NCBI GenBank assembly: GCA_910890315.1
Contig: CAJVGD010000005.1
Coordinates: 1,364,001 to 1,428,000, forward strand
DNA length: 64,000 bases
DNA from: Serendipita indica DSM 11827
Lineage: Eukaryota > Basidiomycota > Agaricomycetes > Sebacinales > Serendipitaceae
Direction: 5' to 3'
Part shown: positions 22,672-34,622 of the stretch, in pieces
Layout: each line of letters opens with the position of its first letter
How positions within the stretch are numbered: position 1 is the first letter of the stretch
Position numbers and translations under genes: made by a program
Notes under the pieces: model-generated
Seen by the model: the letters and a program-made list of their open reading frames with translations, nothing else
Database searches by the model: none
Told to the model about the DNA's origin: nothing

Positions 22672-23316
22672 GTTGTTGACGAATGAGTGTAATAAAAGCG
22701 AATGGTTGAATGCAAGAATGACTACAGACTGTCAGTAAGAGATTTGGTGTTCGGGGGGGAGACGTACAGCGACAAAAAAGAAAAGCAAGTGAAAGATGCT
22801 CAGCACCGAGGAGTTCCTGCTGTTCTCAACTTCGAAGCTGGAGTCCTTTTATGTGTGCCAGGAGTGACCCTCTTCGCGCATGATCGAGGACGGTGATTCG
22901 GTAGCCAGGAGGACCTTGTCCATGACACAACGTGTTCGACGACCGACGACGACTGCAAAAGGCTACGCACGGGTGCAATTTCCCAGAGCGCAACGGGTCA
23001 CGCTTGCTCGTTGGGAACCAGTCAACCGTCGTTGACGACAGACGACAGACGACATTGGGCCCGTTGCTTTTTTTGTCCACCCTTGGCATCCTTTCGCGTC
23101 CACTTTGACATCCTTTTGCGTTTGTTCGCTACCAAAAACGAAGCGCAACATTGGTAACACAACTCCACGCCGCCTCTTCGGCATGTCAACCGATTCTTGT
23201 GCATCTCATCTTCAGGCGGATCAAAGCGTTAAACTCCTCTGATTCGAGCGCTCGTCGCGGTCGGGTGCAAAAGACAGCCACCCGAACACACGACCATCAA
23301 CACGCGAGTACAAAGC
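22672..23316. other. Intergenic, promoter side of Egh16-like copy A
   Basis: 645 bp between the Egh16-like start (minus) and the 3' end of the aminopeptidase gene. Short open frames occur on both strands but resemble nothing and have no consistent splice context. A G run (about 22756-22762) is present. No element identified. Confidence 0.4.
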
Positions 23317-25142
23317 CTACAGCAGCGACAGTTCCTTGTCTATATCATTGAATCCCTCGAAAAAGGACAAGAACAGGTCAATTCCAGCTACAAGATTGCT
23401 CCCGTTAGCAACTGTTCGGCACGTTTACAGAGCGGCAACGCACCTCGTACGTCGTGAGATCCACCCGTTTCCCGAATAGAATGCATACTGTAGATGTGAT
23501 TAATTTGTATACCACCGCTACAGCTTCCAGACGCACCTGAGCTGGGCAAGGCCAACGTCCACCGTTCTAGGGTATCATTAGCTAAGTCACATCGCTGACT
23601 GAGAGTACATACCGGACACCCATCTTTGAAAGAGCAGGTCCAACCGTAGATCCGCATGCCCTGAAGCACTCAGCCGCCCGCCAAATGACCAACTCAGCAC
23701 TCACATGTCATTCCGCACCTCGAACTCTTGTACTTTGCCACCCCTCTTCGCCACGAGGCGTTTGATCAAAAAGCTCCCAATCGCATCTGTCGTGTAGCGT
23801 TGTTTTGCGTTGGTTTTGATGACGACTCCACCGTTTAGCTGCGGTCGGTGATTCTCTTGGTACTTGTTCCTGTAGTTTGGATGTATTCCGTGACCCATAT
23901 CGCTGCTGATCAAAAATGACTTTGCTGTAGTACGTGCAAGGGCTTCGGATGAAGGCGATAGACGCGAGATGACGGTCGGTATGAGCGAGCCCTCGGCCCC
24001 GGTAGTCGAGACAGAACCAACTTCTTCGTGGTTGAAGAGCGCAATCAAGTTGACATTGGATTCATGCTGCGATTCGCAAGCCTCCGTCGAGGCTTCACTC
24101 GTACTCTCGATCAGAGCCTCAAGTGCACAGTAGCTTGTCATTTGGTTGTCGAGCCGTGGTGAGAAGACAAACTCCTCTGAGAGTCCCCCCAAACACGAAG
24201 GTTGGACGTCGTATAAATGCCTATACACAATCAGCCAGGGTAGTTTGTATAAGGAGCCAATTTACAATTCGAAATCGTTGATTTGTTCCGGTTTGATGGA
24301 CAGTTCCTCTGCAAGCAAATGCAATAGGGCAGGATGATGGTTCTCCGATACATCCAAGCCTTGTCCTTTCGATTCGCCCTCTTTATGAATTGGTGCATTG
24401 AGTTCGGACGAGATTTGCTGGCCAAGAATTGGAACAAACTCTGTCTCTTGGTTGAATTTGAATTGCTCGTTCACGCCACGGTCGAGGTGAATGGCCAATG
24501 ATGGGACGCGCAGGATTGGTCGGTCAATTTTGATCATCCTAGAGGTAAAGGGGCCGTTATCCCCATCTGAGACAATGACACGACCCGCCAACGAGAGATC
24601 TCGGTCAAACCAGGTATGCCAGATGCCTCCTCCATACGTTTCCACGGCCACTTGGAGGTATCCATTAGCAATCTTCTTCGAGACAGGACGAACGCGAAGG
24701 CTAGAGCCAGTTAGTTTCCTTTAAATGATTGAAGATTCGACTCGCTTGCAGGTATCGATGTGCGTGGCCACCATGCTAATCCCACCACCAGGTGCCCAGC
24801 GCTATCAACATCGTGCATGATGAGCACATTCCTTTTTCATTTCATTGCAGCGATACCTTTGGTACCGTAAACGCAACGACGGCCGATTGATTCCTGGTCA
24901 CGCGTCAGTCTTATCCTGCTCTCAGAGTGCTTGTGGACGAACCTAGAGAAATAATACTTCCCGCCAGGCTTGATATCCCACTCGGATTCTTCTCGCAATC
25001 GATCGAAACCGGCCTTTTCCAACCGCGTTGTAGCCTCCATCGTCGCATGATACGGCGTTGGTGAAGCGTTGATGAACGAGACAAGGCCTAACGCAGCTTT
25101 GCGCACTGCGCCTGTTGGCTGCATTGCTCCGAGCATTCTCAT
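23317..25142 (-). CDS. Aspartyl aminopeptidase (M18 metallopeptidase, DNPEP-like)
   Basis: Cytosolic/vacuolar zinc exopeptidase removing N-terminal Asp/Glu. ATG at 25142 (an alternative is 25136). Blocks in order: LVSFINASPTPYHA, GGKYYFSRNQS, GGGISMVATHIDT (first metal His and Asp), LRVRPVSKK, GGGIWHTWFDRDLSLAGRV, FNHEEVGS (catalytic and metal Glu pair), SDMGHGIHPNY, GGVVIKTNAKQRYTTDAIG and SMHSIRE (last metal His), with stop at 23317-23319. About seven introns fit; 24701-24745 is GC-AG (donor gcgagt). The canonical AHTDSP(C) motif reads ATHIDTCN, but the His-x-Asp pair is kept. The gene is divergent from UTP12 with only 66 bp between ATGs. Confidence 0.85.
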
Positions 25143-25208
25143 CGATGTCCGCAGGACAAGTAGCGTTTGCGCAGTGGTGGCGGGGTTCAAGGGTTTGCGT
25201 CGGCCACA

Positions 25209-28200
25209 ATGTTCACCAAAACTTATGATCGCTGGGGAGGCACACAAGCCTTTGGACTCATCTGTAGTCCATCGTCCAATGCCGTCTACGACGGAAAACT
25301 CGCTTTTCTACCTGCGCTGGAAGACGTGTTGGTGTGGGATATGAAAAAGGGAGAAATGGCACGTCATTACATCTTCAGCAGCTGTAAAAGGCCCTGAACA
25401 GTGTTTTAGGTAACCATGTGGCACGAAAGTGGTCATCGAGCAGAAGTCACTTGTATGGCACAGTCGCCACAGAAAGACGTCTTTGCGGTCGGATACATGG
25501 ATGGGTCGATCAGATTGTGGAGTGTTGAGACTGCTTCGTCAATTGTGGTGCTGAATGGGCACAAAAAATCCGTTACTGCCATGTGTTTTGACTCGACGGG
25601 TCAACGACTCGCATCGGGCTCTCAAGACACAAACGTTATTCTTTGGGACGTTGTAGCGGAGACAGGACTATTCCGGTACGTGCTTCCATTTAACAAAGAA
25701 CGTTTCTGAACAAAACCTTAGACTACGGGGACATAGGGACCAGATCACTGGTATCAAATTTATCGAAAAGGGCGATCCTTCGACATCAAAAGGCACAACA
25801 TCCGCCCAGTTTCTCGTGACCTCTGGCAAGGACACCTTCCTCAAGCTTTGGGATCTGTCGACGCAGCACTGTATACAGAGCATGGTAGCGCACCGGTCCG
25901 AGGTCTGGACACTAGACATTGATCCATCTGGAAGTGTCATTCTCACCGGAAGCGGCGAAGGAGAGATCAAGGCTTGGAAGATTGACCACGAAGAACTTGA
26001 TAAAGGCCTGCAAGAAACTTCGACTGGAGAGGTTTGCACCCTAATATGACGATGAAATAGTTACTGATAAGCAGTAAAGTACGCCAAGATGATTCATCCC
26101 CTCACCACGCTTCCAATGACATCCAAACATCGTGTGTCGCAGCTGGCGTATCATCCCACGGCCCCCTTTCTTGCTATACAGTCGCACGAAAAGGCTGTTG
26201 ACGTCTTTAGGATACGTACAGAAGACGAGATTCGGAAGAAACAGGCTCGGAGGCAGAAGCGAGCCAAGGAGAAAAAGGTGCAAAAGGCCGAGGCTTTGCA
26301 AGAAGCTGTGAATGAGGATGATGATCACGCACAGAAAGAGATACAGCTCGTGGATCTATACACGCCATATCTTGTTGTGCGTGCGAGCGGCAAGATTCGG
26401 TCCTTCGACTTTGTGGAGGACGACACACATCCAAAAGGAATCCAGGCAAGTCTCTTTCGATGCAGGAAGAATGAGTACTCAATGGAGCTCAGATATTTAC
26501 TGCATTGTCGACAAACTCGGCCGAGGTCTACACAATACCACTACCAACCAAAACCAAGGAGACACCAGAAGCGGCACGCATATTCTCACTCGATCTACCC
26601 GGGCATAGGACCGATATTCGAGTGGCATCGCTAAGCGCTGACGAGCAACTTCTCGCCACCGCTTCGAGTGGTATGTCGTCTGTTTTGATCTACGTGTGCC
26701 TGAAACTGCATCAGGTATGCTCAAAATTTGGAACATGAAAAGCATGACGTGCATACGTACGCTCGAGTGCGGCTATGCTGTCTGTGGGTGTTTCCTCCCG
26801 GGGGATCGGCATGTTCGTTCTATAGTTGTCCTTGGACTTATTCTCATATTCTCTTTGACAGGTCATTATTGGAACAAAGAGCGGCGAGCTCGAATTGTTT
26901 GACGTCGCCTCAGCGTCCAAGTTGGAGACAATCAAGGCGCATACTAGCACTGTATGGTCACTGCACATACGCCCTGATTTCGGTGGTCTAGTGACTGGAA
27001 GTGCCGACAAGGATGTTAAATTCTGGGACTTTGAAGATAAAAAGGACGAAGAGCAGGTGCGTGCGTGTTGTGGAGGGTTCGCTCGGCTCATCGGCGAACA
27101 GCCGTCCCGCAAAGTCAAGACGCTTGTGCATACACGGACACTCAAAATGTCGGACGAGGTCCTTGCTGTTAGATACAGTCCAAACTCGCGGTTTCTCGCG
27201 GTTGCATTATTGGATGCGACGGTCAAAATTTTCTATCAAGATACACTCAAGTTTTTCCTATCATTATATGGTCACAAGGTAGGTTATTCTGCATCATTCA
27301 ACTAAACCCTGATCTCTTGAAGCTGCCCGTGCTATCACTGGATATTTCTTCCGACTCCAAGCTTATAATTACCTCTTCATCGGACAAGAATGTCAAGATA
27401 TGGGGCATGGACTTTGGAGACTGTCACAAGTCAATATTTGCTCACGAAGAAAGTGTGATGCAGGTATTGTTCGAACCAAGAAGTCATCGCTTCTTCTCGG
27501 TGTCAAAGGACCGATGGGTGAAGCATTGGGATGGAGACACGGTGCGGGCATCACGTAAAACTGAAGATTTCAGGCCTAATTCTTTACAGTTTCAATTAAT
27601 ACAAAAAATGGATGGTCACCACGGCGAGATTTGGGCCATGGCTATCGGTTCCAGTGGCGACATCCTTGTAACAGGCTCGCATGACAAGTCTATTCGGATA
27701 TGGGAGAACGTGAAAGAAATCGTGGTTCCCGCTGAACTGCGCGAAAACGAACAGCAGGCCCTCGACGACCAAGCATATGCGGACGAACTCAATCGAGAGG
27801 AACGACCCATAGGATCCGGCGTCGAAGGTGGTATGGAGCTTGCCGGGAGTGGTTATCAGGCAGAGGCAACAATGGTGCAAAAGACGACGACGGAGACCTT
27901 GATGGCAGGCGAAAAGATTGCGGAAGCAATGGAGCTGGCGGACAAATACTCGCGTGACGTAGAAGAATACCAGCGTGCCAAGGAGCGTCTCCCAGCGAGT
28001 GAGAGGGAGAAGTATGCCGACGCATTGCCGAACAGCTTGCGGATACGCGGCGAACCGGTCAGTCCAGATGAGTACGTGCTCGACGTGATCGAGAAGGTGC
28101 AAAATGCGGCTCTATACGATGCATTGCTTGCGCTGCCCTTCAGCCAGGTGACGCGGCTGCTTCACTACATGGATGCATGGGCGAAAAAGGTTTGTCCTTT

Positions 28201-28564
28201 GTGTCTGAAATCATCTCGCTGACTGACTTTTGTACAGGGAATTCAAACCACGTTGACATCGAACATGCTAGCGTATCTTCTGCGGATACATTCTTCGCAG
28301 ATTGTCGCCACTCGGTCGTTGAGGCCGTTACTCGTCTCGCTCAGAGGTCATCTGCGCCTTGCACTGTCACGGCAGAGAACGCAAATGGGGTATAACCTAG
28401 CCGCGTTGCGATTCATTAAGCGACAGGACGACGATACACGGACGGCTGAATTTTACGAGCGCGGCGAGCGCGAAGAGTGGGCGGAAGAGGACATTGAGGC
28501 GGCCCGGGAGCGCCTACAGAGTGGAGAGAGCAAGAAGAGGAAGCGGGTGAGCATCAAGGCTTAG
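25209..28564 (+). CDS. UTP12: UTP12/DIP2 (WDR3) U3 snoRNP WD-repeat protein
   Basis: Component of the UTP-B complex of the 90S pre-ribosome, needed for 18S rRNA processing. ATG at 25209. Two WD propellers are split by a basic, charged loop (EDEIRKKQARRQKRAKEKK). Recognisable repeats include FAVGYMDGSIRLWS, LASGSQDTNVILWD, LVTSGKDTFLKLWD, LVTGSADKDVKFWD, IITSSSDKNVKIWG and LVTGSHDKSIRIWE. The helical Utp12 C-terminal domain follows (YDALLALPFSQVTRLLHYMD to RTQMGYNLAALRFIK) and a basic tail ends at 28562-28564. About a dozen introns. Two are GC-AG: 26446-26492 (perfect gcaagt donor) and, less certain, 25359-25409 (gcacgt). Confidence 0.88.
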
Positions 28565-29309
28565 TGGGCTCAGGGTTACCGGAGGGTGGTTGTGAGGTTT
28601 GTTGCTGATGACGACGATCAACTAGCGAGCGAACTATCTGTAAAAACATCCGAACAAGCTTTTTTTGGAACGAGGACTAGCTTGTTTAAAATTACAAGAC
28701 GACCAACTAGTCAACGTTTCCTCCGTTGTCGAGGTGTCCACCATCAACAATCGCTTCCAAGCTTGCCAAGACTTTAATGATGATCCAATGTTGAATATGT
28801 CCAATCTATGGAAAACGTTATGCCCCTCTTCTCGAGCCAAGCTCGTGACTTGTTCTCTGGATGATGCCTATTCATGATGACTTTATCACTCTTTTCGAAG
28901 TGCACAAACGATCAAAGTTCGCTTCATGCCGTCGAGGTAAGCGTTGGTAACCTTGTCAATGGTTTGATGGATACAGTCACACTCCTCGTGGACCACATCA
29001 CGTTCTTGCATAACAAGATTCAACGACATCCGGCTACTTGACGATGGACACTCGGTACCTCTGCTTCGGTGAGCCTCCAGTGGCTATAAAACCCCATCTA
29101 CCGACTCTAGACTGCTCCTCAGGATCAGCCTCGGTGCAGTGCATCTTTCTTACTCTCGTCTTTCTTCCGCTTGACTTGCTAGTTCTTCTATTCGCTGTAC
29201 GTCCAAGCTCATGGTTTGAACGCGAGGACTGACCCAGTAATAATCTAGCTTCTATTTCCACCCTTCAAGCGCCTATCATCTTCATCTCTCTTCGAGAAAC
29301 GGAATCATC
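28565..29309. other. Intergenic, promoter side of Egh16-like copy B
   Basis: 745 bp without a supportable gene. Open frames (for example 28665-28877) have no recognisable content. A CT-rich stretch just upstream of 29310 suits a 5' UTR. Confidence 0.45.
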
Positions 29310-30457
29310 ATGCTCTACACACACGCATTTATCGCACTCTTCGCCTCCCTTGTCACCACCGTCCATGGTCACGGTGCCATTGTTGCAGTTACTGGCGCCA
29401 ACGGCGTGACTTCGACTGCTATGGGCATTGATCCCTCTACGCCTCGTGATGGTACACGCCGCCGCCCATTCCAGCAGGACAGCAGCATCATCCGAGACGA
29501 AGAGATTGAAAGCGGCGAGGCCAGTCCATGTGGACGAACGCTTGTTGGTGGCGTAAACCAAATCGCTAGCAGCGTCGACGAAGCCTCCAGTGCTGGACTT
29601 CCCTCCATGTCTGCCAATGGACAGATCACTATGACTCTGCACCAAGTCAACGGTGATGGAGCTGGGTATGTCTTTTCCTTCTCTCTCTCTCTCACCGTCT
29701 CTAATACTTTTTAGTCCATACACTTGCGATATCTCGACCGACGCCACGGGTACAAACTTTGTGCCGGCAACCGTTGTTACCAACGTCCCCGGTGAGAACA
29801 GCAGGAGTCGTGCACGAGCACAAGCTTTCCCACTTGTTGTCCAAGCCGCTGCTGGTACGACTTGCACCGGTGGACCGAATGGCGACGCATGCATTGTCCG
29901 ATGCCGTAACTCAGCACGCGCAGGGCCCTTTGGAGGTTCGTAAATCCATCATTATTAAGGCTTGGCTGACTTGTAGTATAGGTTGCGCTGTTGTGACAAA
30001 CCCAGAAGCCCCTGCTGCTGCTCCTCCGGCTGCACCAGCCCCCGTGGCGGCTCCGGCACCCGTTGCGGCCCCTCCAGCCGCTGAAGCCCCGGCTGCGGCT
30101 GCTCCTGCTGCTGAAGTCCCGGCTGCGGTTGCTCCTGCTGCTGAAGTCCCGGCTGCGTCTGCTCCTGCTGCGTCTGCTCCTGCTGCATCTGCTCCTGCTT
30201 CATCTGTTCCAGCCGCTGAAGTCCCAGTCGCCGAAAGCCCAGCAGCCGTCCAATCACCCGTTGCTGGAACGTTCAAGCTCGCCACCCGCGAAGAAGTTGA
30301 TGACGAAGAGGATGAAGTTGAAGATTTCGATGACATGAAGAAGCGCGAGGTCGTCGAAGAGCCCGTTGCAAAGCGTGCCGTCCATGACCATCTCGAGCGC
30401 AAGCGCATGCTTTCTTCTCGCATCGTCGCAAAGGCCAAGCGCAACCAGTGGATCTAG
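29310..30457 (+). CDS. Egh16-like secreted protein, copy B, with Ala/Pro repeat tail
   Basis: Paralogue of the gene at 21782-22671. Exons 29310-29665, 29715-29937 and about 29983-30457. The signal peptide ends TTVHG, again leaving His at the mature N terminus (HGAIVAVTGANG). Conserved blocks: STPRDGTRRRPFQQD, PCGRTLVGG, GLPSMSANGQITMTLHQ, GPYTCDISTDATGTNF and TCTGGPNGDACIVRCRN. After GGCAVVTNPE a 90-residue Ala/Pro/Val repeat (PAAEVPAA-type units) replaces the Gly-rich linker of copy A, then an acidic segment and a basic tail with dibasic sites ending AKRNQWI. The repeat is built from 30-bp and 15-bp DNA units, so its length may vary between strains. Confidence 0.78.
30000..30240 (+). repeat. 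In-gene tandem repeat (30-bp and 15-bp units), Ala/Pro-coding
   Basis: From about 30072 near-identical 30-bp units (gctgaagtcccggctgcggt + tgctcctgct type) follow each other, then 15-bp units (gcgtctgctcctgct, gcatctgctcctgct). Units keep the reading frame. Upstream, ggctccggcacccgttgcgg-type imperfect copies extend the array to about 30000. Confidence 0.8.
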
Positions 30458-30872
30458 AGAGTAGTCGCCCCCTTTTTTCATTTTCCCCCTTTTTACATTT
30501 CGCCCGACTACTCTTTTGGCTAATAGTTGAACGGCTCCTTGGTGACCGTTTCAAAGGACTCTTACTTGGTGTTCATAGCGGACTATTACGAGATAATTCA
30601 AATGGCTGATTTCCAAAGATAATCTCTACATGATCCAAAGGTTCGGTCTTAAACGTCCAAGTCAGCAAAGAGATTGTATGAGAACGAGCAGTAGTATATC
30701 ATATTAGATCAAGAATGAATCACGTGGAACCAAACCCGTCCTCGGACGGATGGGCTGCAGGTCGACGAAGACCATGCAAATGGTTCCATCCACCACTTTG
30801 TTATAATCCCAATGAAGTTGAATTGAAAGTAGACTACATACCCTCGTGAAACTATTGCAGGGTGATTGAACG
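30458..30872. other. Intergenic between convergent genes
   Basis: 415 bp between the 3' ends of Egh16-like copy B and the COX18-like gene. T-rich directly after 30457 (poly-T/C runs at 30470-30500). No gene seen. Confidence 0.5.
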
Positions 30873-32392
30873 TCAAGTCATACCCTTCTTCGACTTCTTC
30901 GTACCCTCTCGAGGTACCTTTACTTCCTCCTGCTTTGCCGTATCCTCTTTGAGCGCTGAACCGCGTTCATTGACACGTACAAAGCCATCCCGCACGTGAT
31001 CTGCCGGTTGGGCGGACGAAGTAGGACCAGGGCTCATCGCCTTTAGCCTAAAGCTCAAATCCGCAATCGCATCCCTAGCACGTTCGAGCGGACCCACTTG
31101 TCGTGGTCGAGGAAAATATCCGGGCGTGGCGGTACTATAGTCGACCACTCCGAGTCGTTCTAGTGGTATATCTGGCGAGATTTCGACGCCGAGTTTCCTG
31201 AGCTGTCCAATCTTCATCTTGATGAGAGGACTGTTGCCGCCCCAGTTGTTCCTTCTCCTGGATTCTATCCAACTAAAGATCCGTGCTTCGAGGAAGCTCA
31301 TGAGAGCAGATGTAAACCAGATTATTTGTACCGTCTAAATGGGGATTTTCAACTGATTGAGAATAACTGCGTAGACTGGGGCTTACTCCTGGTAAACCTA
31401 TCGCCACGACTACACGCGCTAGGCTCCACAGTCGAGAAAATGTTAGTGCGATGATGTGCGGTTTCACTTCCACAATCTTTGACGGTGAGCCATTGTTCGT
31501 TTCCTCTTCCGCTACTGGCGCTTCGATACTGTTCATCTGCTTCAGACTCTTCGGTGACCATGTTCCTATGTCGGTCGTCAAGAGTGCAAAGACGCCTAGA
31601 CCGACTGGGAGGAGTGGAAAGTGGTCTTGTGTCGGCAGTGCGAGGAAGAATTCGTTTAGTGTCGGATTGGACGCGATTTCAGGTAAAAGAGAGGCGGAGA
31701 ATGCTATGGATGTGGAGAGGATGAATGCAGGGGCTGTAAAGGCGAGCGGGAGGACTGTTGTTTTGAAGGAACCGCAGTCGAATTGTTTCACAAGCTCCTT
31801 TTGTCGGATGCTCATCTATTGTTTTGTAATAGTCAACCTTCAGACTAAATGCAAGAATCTGGACTCACATACGTTGTCGTTGATTGCCATTAACCATTCC
31901 CGAGAGGTTAGACCTTTGCGCCTGAGCTTGTCACGCAGCTCTGAACTCCAACCATATTTAAATTCGGCTATCAGTCGAGGTTCTACGACTTCCTTCGTTC
32001 TCCATTTTCGCTTTCGTGCCTGTTGACAAGAGGCAAGATCAGCATTTACTTGACAAACACGGTAGTATGAGCAGGATTACCCAATATGCCCAAGGTGTAA
32101 ACACCAAAAGACGGGTCGCGACGGCAAACGCGAAGAAGCCTATGCTATAGACTGGCCAGCTCTCCGGAAACGCTGCACTACTAAAGTTGAGGATAGCTTG
32201 TGGAATGTCGTGTTGTATAGCATATGGTAGTGACGCGACAGCTCGGCCTATCGGTTCGGTAAAGGTTGCAGATGAAATCGACCGTCTCGACAGATGTCCT
32301 GGGCCATCAAGGGGGCGTCTTGATGCAGTTGCAAGTGATTTTGGAGATATTTGTGGCCTTACAAGGTATACTCGGACTTGTCTACCGAGCAT
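30873..32392 (-). CDS. Mitochondrial inner-membrane insertase, Oxa1/Cox18 family (COX18-like)
   Basis: YidC/Oxa1-type insertase, probably exporting the Cox2 C-terminal tail. ATG at 32392. The N terminus is basic and Ser-rich, like a mitochondrial presequence. The first membrane segment, WPVYSIGFFAFAVATRLLVF, is followed by a basic matrix loop (RKRKWRTKE..ELRDKLRRKG), then QFDCGSFKTTVLPLAFTAPAFILSTSI and further hydrophobic segments (LLPVGLGVFALLTTDIG; IIALTFSRLWSLARVVVAIGLPG), and a charged C-terminal tail ending KKSKKGMT. Three introns. The single short pre-insertase segment and the FxxxxLPL pattern suit COX18 better than OXA1, but the choice is not secure. Confidence 0.65.
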
Positions 32393-32668
32393 GAGCCAGA
32401 GTGGTCGAGAGCGAGAGGCAGTCTATGTGAATTACCACCGTGTGGTCGCCTAATGTAGCTCAGGGAACACAAGAAATAGGCATAGTCTCGCATGCATTCA
32501 TAGGAGTGTTGCGGACCAAACAGCGTCCAGCGACAAACGGGGGCCTCATACAAAGGGTTTAGCCATTTACGCGTCGAGTACAACAGCGTTGCATAAGACG
32601 GATTAATTATCTCTACGCTCATGCTCGACTGCCCAAAAACATGCCAGAAAGCGTCGATCGGCACCTTC

Positions 32669-33452
32669 TCAGAACGAGAGGGTATGCGGGAACTGTCCCT
32701 TGGAGAGACCCCACGACGCCTTGAGGTATTTGCCGAGGTTATCGACCTTTTTGATCGCGTCAATGACCTTTGCGTCGACATCCTTTTGCAGCTTGGCCTT
32801 TTCAGCCGGGTGAGCCTCTTTGGTGGTTGGCTTTCCACCCGAGAAATACTCCTCCTCCTTTGACTTTGGCGACGTCGATTTGGGTTTCGAAAAGTACGAG
32901 TCGTTGATTGACTCATCGAGCTGCAGAGTTGTGAGGTGAGCATGGTATGGAATTTGTCGACGAGTCGATACACACCTCGATGCCATCAATGTCGACCTTT
33001 GTCGATGTAGCAATGACATAGGCTTGGTTGACGCGCTTCAGTGGGACACCATTGACCTTGTAGGGCCCGGTGACGAGGAGGAGACCGCTGGGGAGCTGCT
33101 TGAGGAAGACGACACGCTTTCCCTTGAATCTACCAGCAAGCAAGATGACAATCTGGCCTGGTGTGAGGCTTCCCCTGAGCCTGGTTGGATGGTTTGTCTT
33201 GCGGTGCTTCTTGGGCCGCTTGACGTCCTCTGCAGGATAGTATCGTGGTGCCTTTTGGGTAGGAACAAGACGAGTCTGGCCGTTGTTTGCACCTCCGACG
33301 GTGACCTCTTTGTGGGGGGCAATCTCGTCCTTTGCAGCGGCCGCGGCCTTTTTGGGACCCTTGTGAGCACCGCGTTTCTGGGCTTTTTGAGTGCGAGATT
33401 TGCGCTCAATATGCGGCGCGAGATGGGTCTTTGGATTGTGGGTGCGCGCCAT
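32669..33452 (-). CDS. RPL6: 60S ribosomal protein eL6 (RPL6)
   Basis: Large-subunit protein of about 243 residues. The first 60 residues are basic ([20 protein letters not shown]). The KOW-like core follows: [61 protein letters not shown] 55-nt intron after DGIE leads to exon 2: [20 protein letters not shown] and the typical end [21 protein letters not shown] at 33452; the in-frame upstream sequence has no better start. Only 60 bp separate this ATG from that of the divergent nucleotidase gene, so the promoter of a highly expressed ribosomal gene must overlap that gene's 5' region. Confidence 0.88.
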
Positions 33453-33512
33453 CGAGACGGTTGAGTTTGGTCTGTTTACTTGTTTGGCCCCACTCGATCT
33501 TGGTGCCCGCCA

Positions 33513-34618
33513 TGCTCGCCGTCTTCTTCGACATTGACAACTGCCTCTACTCGGCCAGCTCATCCATCTCACAGCTCATGATGAAGCGCATCAGAAGTAG
33601 GCTCAGCCGTAAAGTAGACCGACTTGCACCAACCACGCCGTCTAGCATACTTTATCGAGCTCGGCCACACGGAGGAAGAGGCAGAACGACTGCACAGTGC
33701 ATAGTAAGCATCTCCAAAAGCTAACCCAGTGTCTGATGCTCGTAGCTATCGCCAGTACGGCCTCGCTATTCGCGGACTCGTCAAGCACCACGAGATCGGT
33801 GAGTACACCTTCTCTATCCGAGTCTCCTCACATGTCATAGATCCCATGGACTTTAATGAACGATGCGACGCCTCTCTCCCTCTCGAGGATCTCCTCAAGC
33901 CAGATCCAGCCATCAGGCAGCTCTTAATGGACATTGATCGATCAAAGGTCAAAGTATGGGCAGCAACAAACGCATACATCTCGGTATAGCACCTAATTAT
34001 CCTTATATACAAGCTCATTCTTTAGCATGCGGAACGAGTCCTCAAGATTCTAAACCTGCGAGACTTGATCGAAGATATTGTATTCTGTGACTACCAAGAT
34101 CCAGCCTTGTGAGTCTACTTTGCACAGCCCTCTAATGCTAACTCGGCTGTAGCACATGCAAACCAGAACCAGAATACTATGAGATGGTACGCCCTCATAT
34201 CCTCCATTACGCCCATGGGTGAACAAAACGGTAAAAGGCAATGACCAAAATCGGCCTCTCACCAGACGACCCCGCCGACCGTGCAAAGTGCTTCTTCATC
34301 GACGACTCTCTCTCAAACGTGCGCGCCGCAAAGACTATTGGTTGGGGATCATGCGTATGGTTCCGTGAGCAGCTCTCCCCAGAAGCACGTGCGCACCTCG
34401 TCAGCGGCGACGAAGCCGCTACCCAAAGCGCACTCCGAGCCCCATCGGGATCATACGCGGAGCAACTAAAGCAGAGCTTGGAAGCTGGAGACGGTGCAGA
34501 GACAGAGGGTGTCGATGCGGTCATTTCGAATTTGCATCAGTTGCGCAACATATGGCCACAGATATTCAAGGATCCATCAAATTCAAATACAACGGAAAGA
34601 GAACCAAAGGAAGGGTAA
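33513..34618 (+). CDS. HAD-family pyrimidine 5'-nucleotidase (SDT1/PHM8-like)
   Basis: Hydrolyses pyrimidine mononucleotides (and possibly lysophosphatidate, as PHM8). HAD motif I is [10 protein letters not shown] at the N terminus (nucleophile Asp-x-Asp), motif II is [16 protein letters not shown], motif III is [11 protein letters not shown], and motif IV is [19 protein letters not shown]. About six short introns; several exons are under 60 nt. ATG at 33513 puts the first motif at residue 6, as in the family. The C-terminal 90 residues are less conserved (EREPKEG end). The stop is 4 bp from the stop of the convergent gene. Confidence 0.82.
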
Positions 34619-34622
34619 TTTA

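Noticed and set aside
23340-23460. Apparent loss of the aminopeptidase C terminus
   Set aside because: Splicing the last intron (donor gtgcgt, acceptor ttgtag) joins DVRA to GIDLFLSFFEGF and a proper stop at 23317.
29911-30444. 177-codon minus-strand frame, Ala/Gly-rich
   Set aside because: Antisense reading of the Ala/Pro tandem repeat of Egh16-like copy B.
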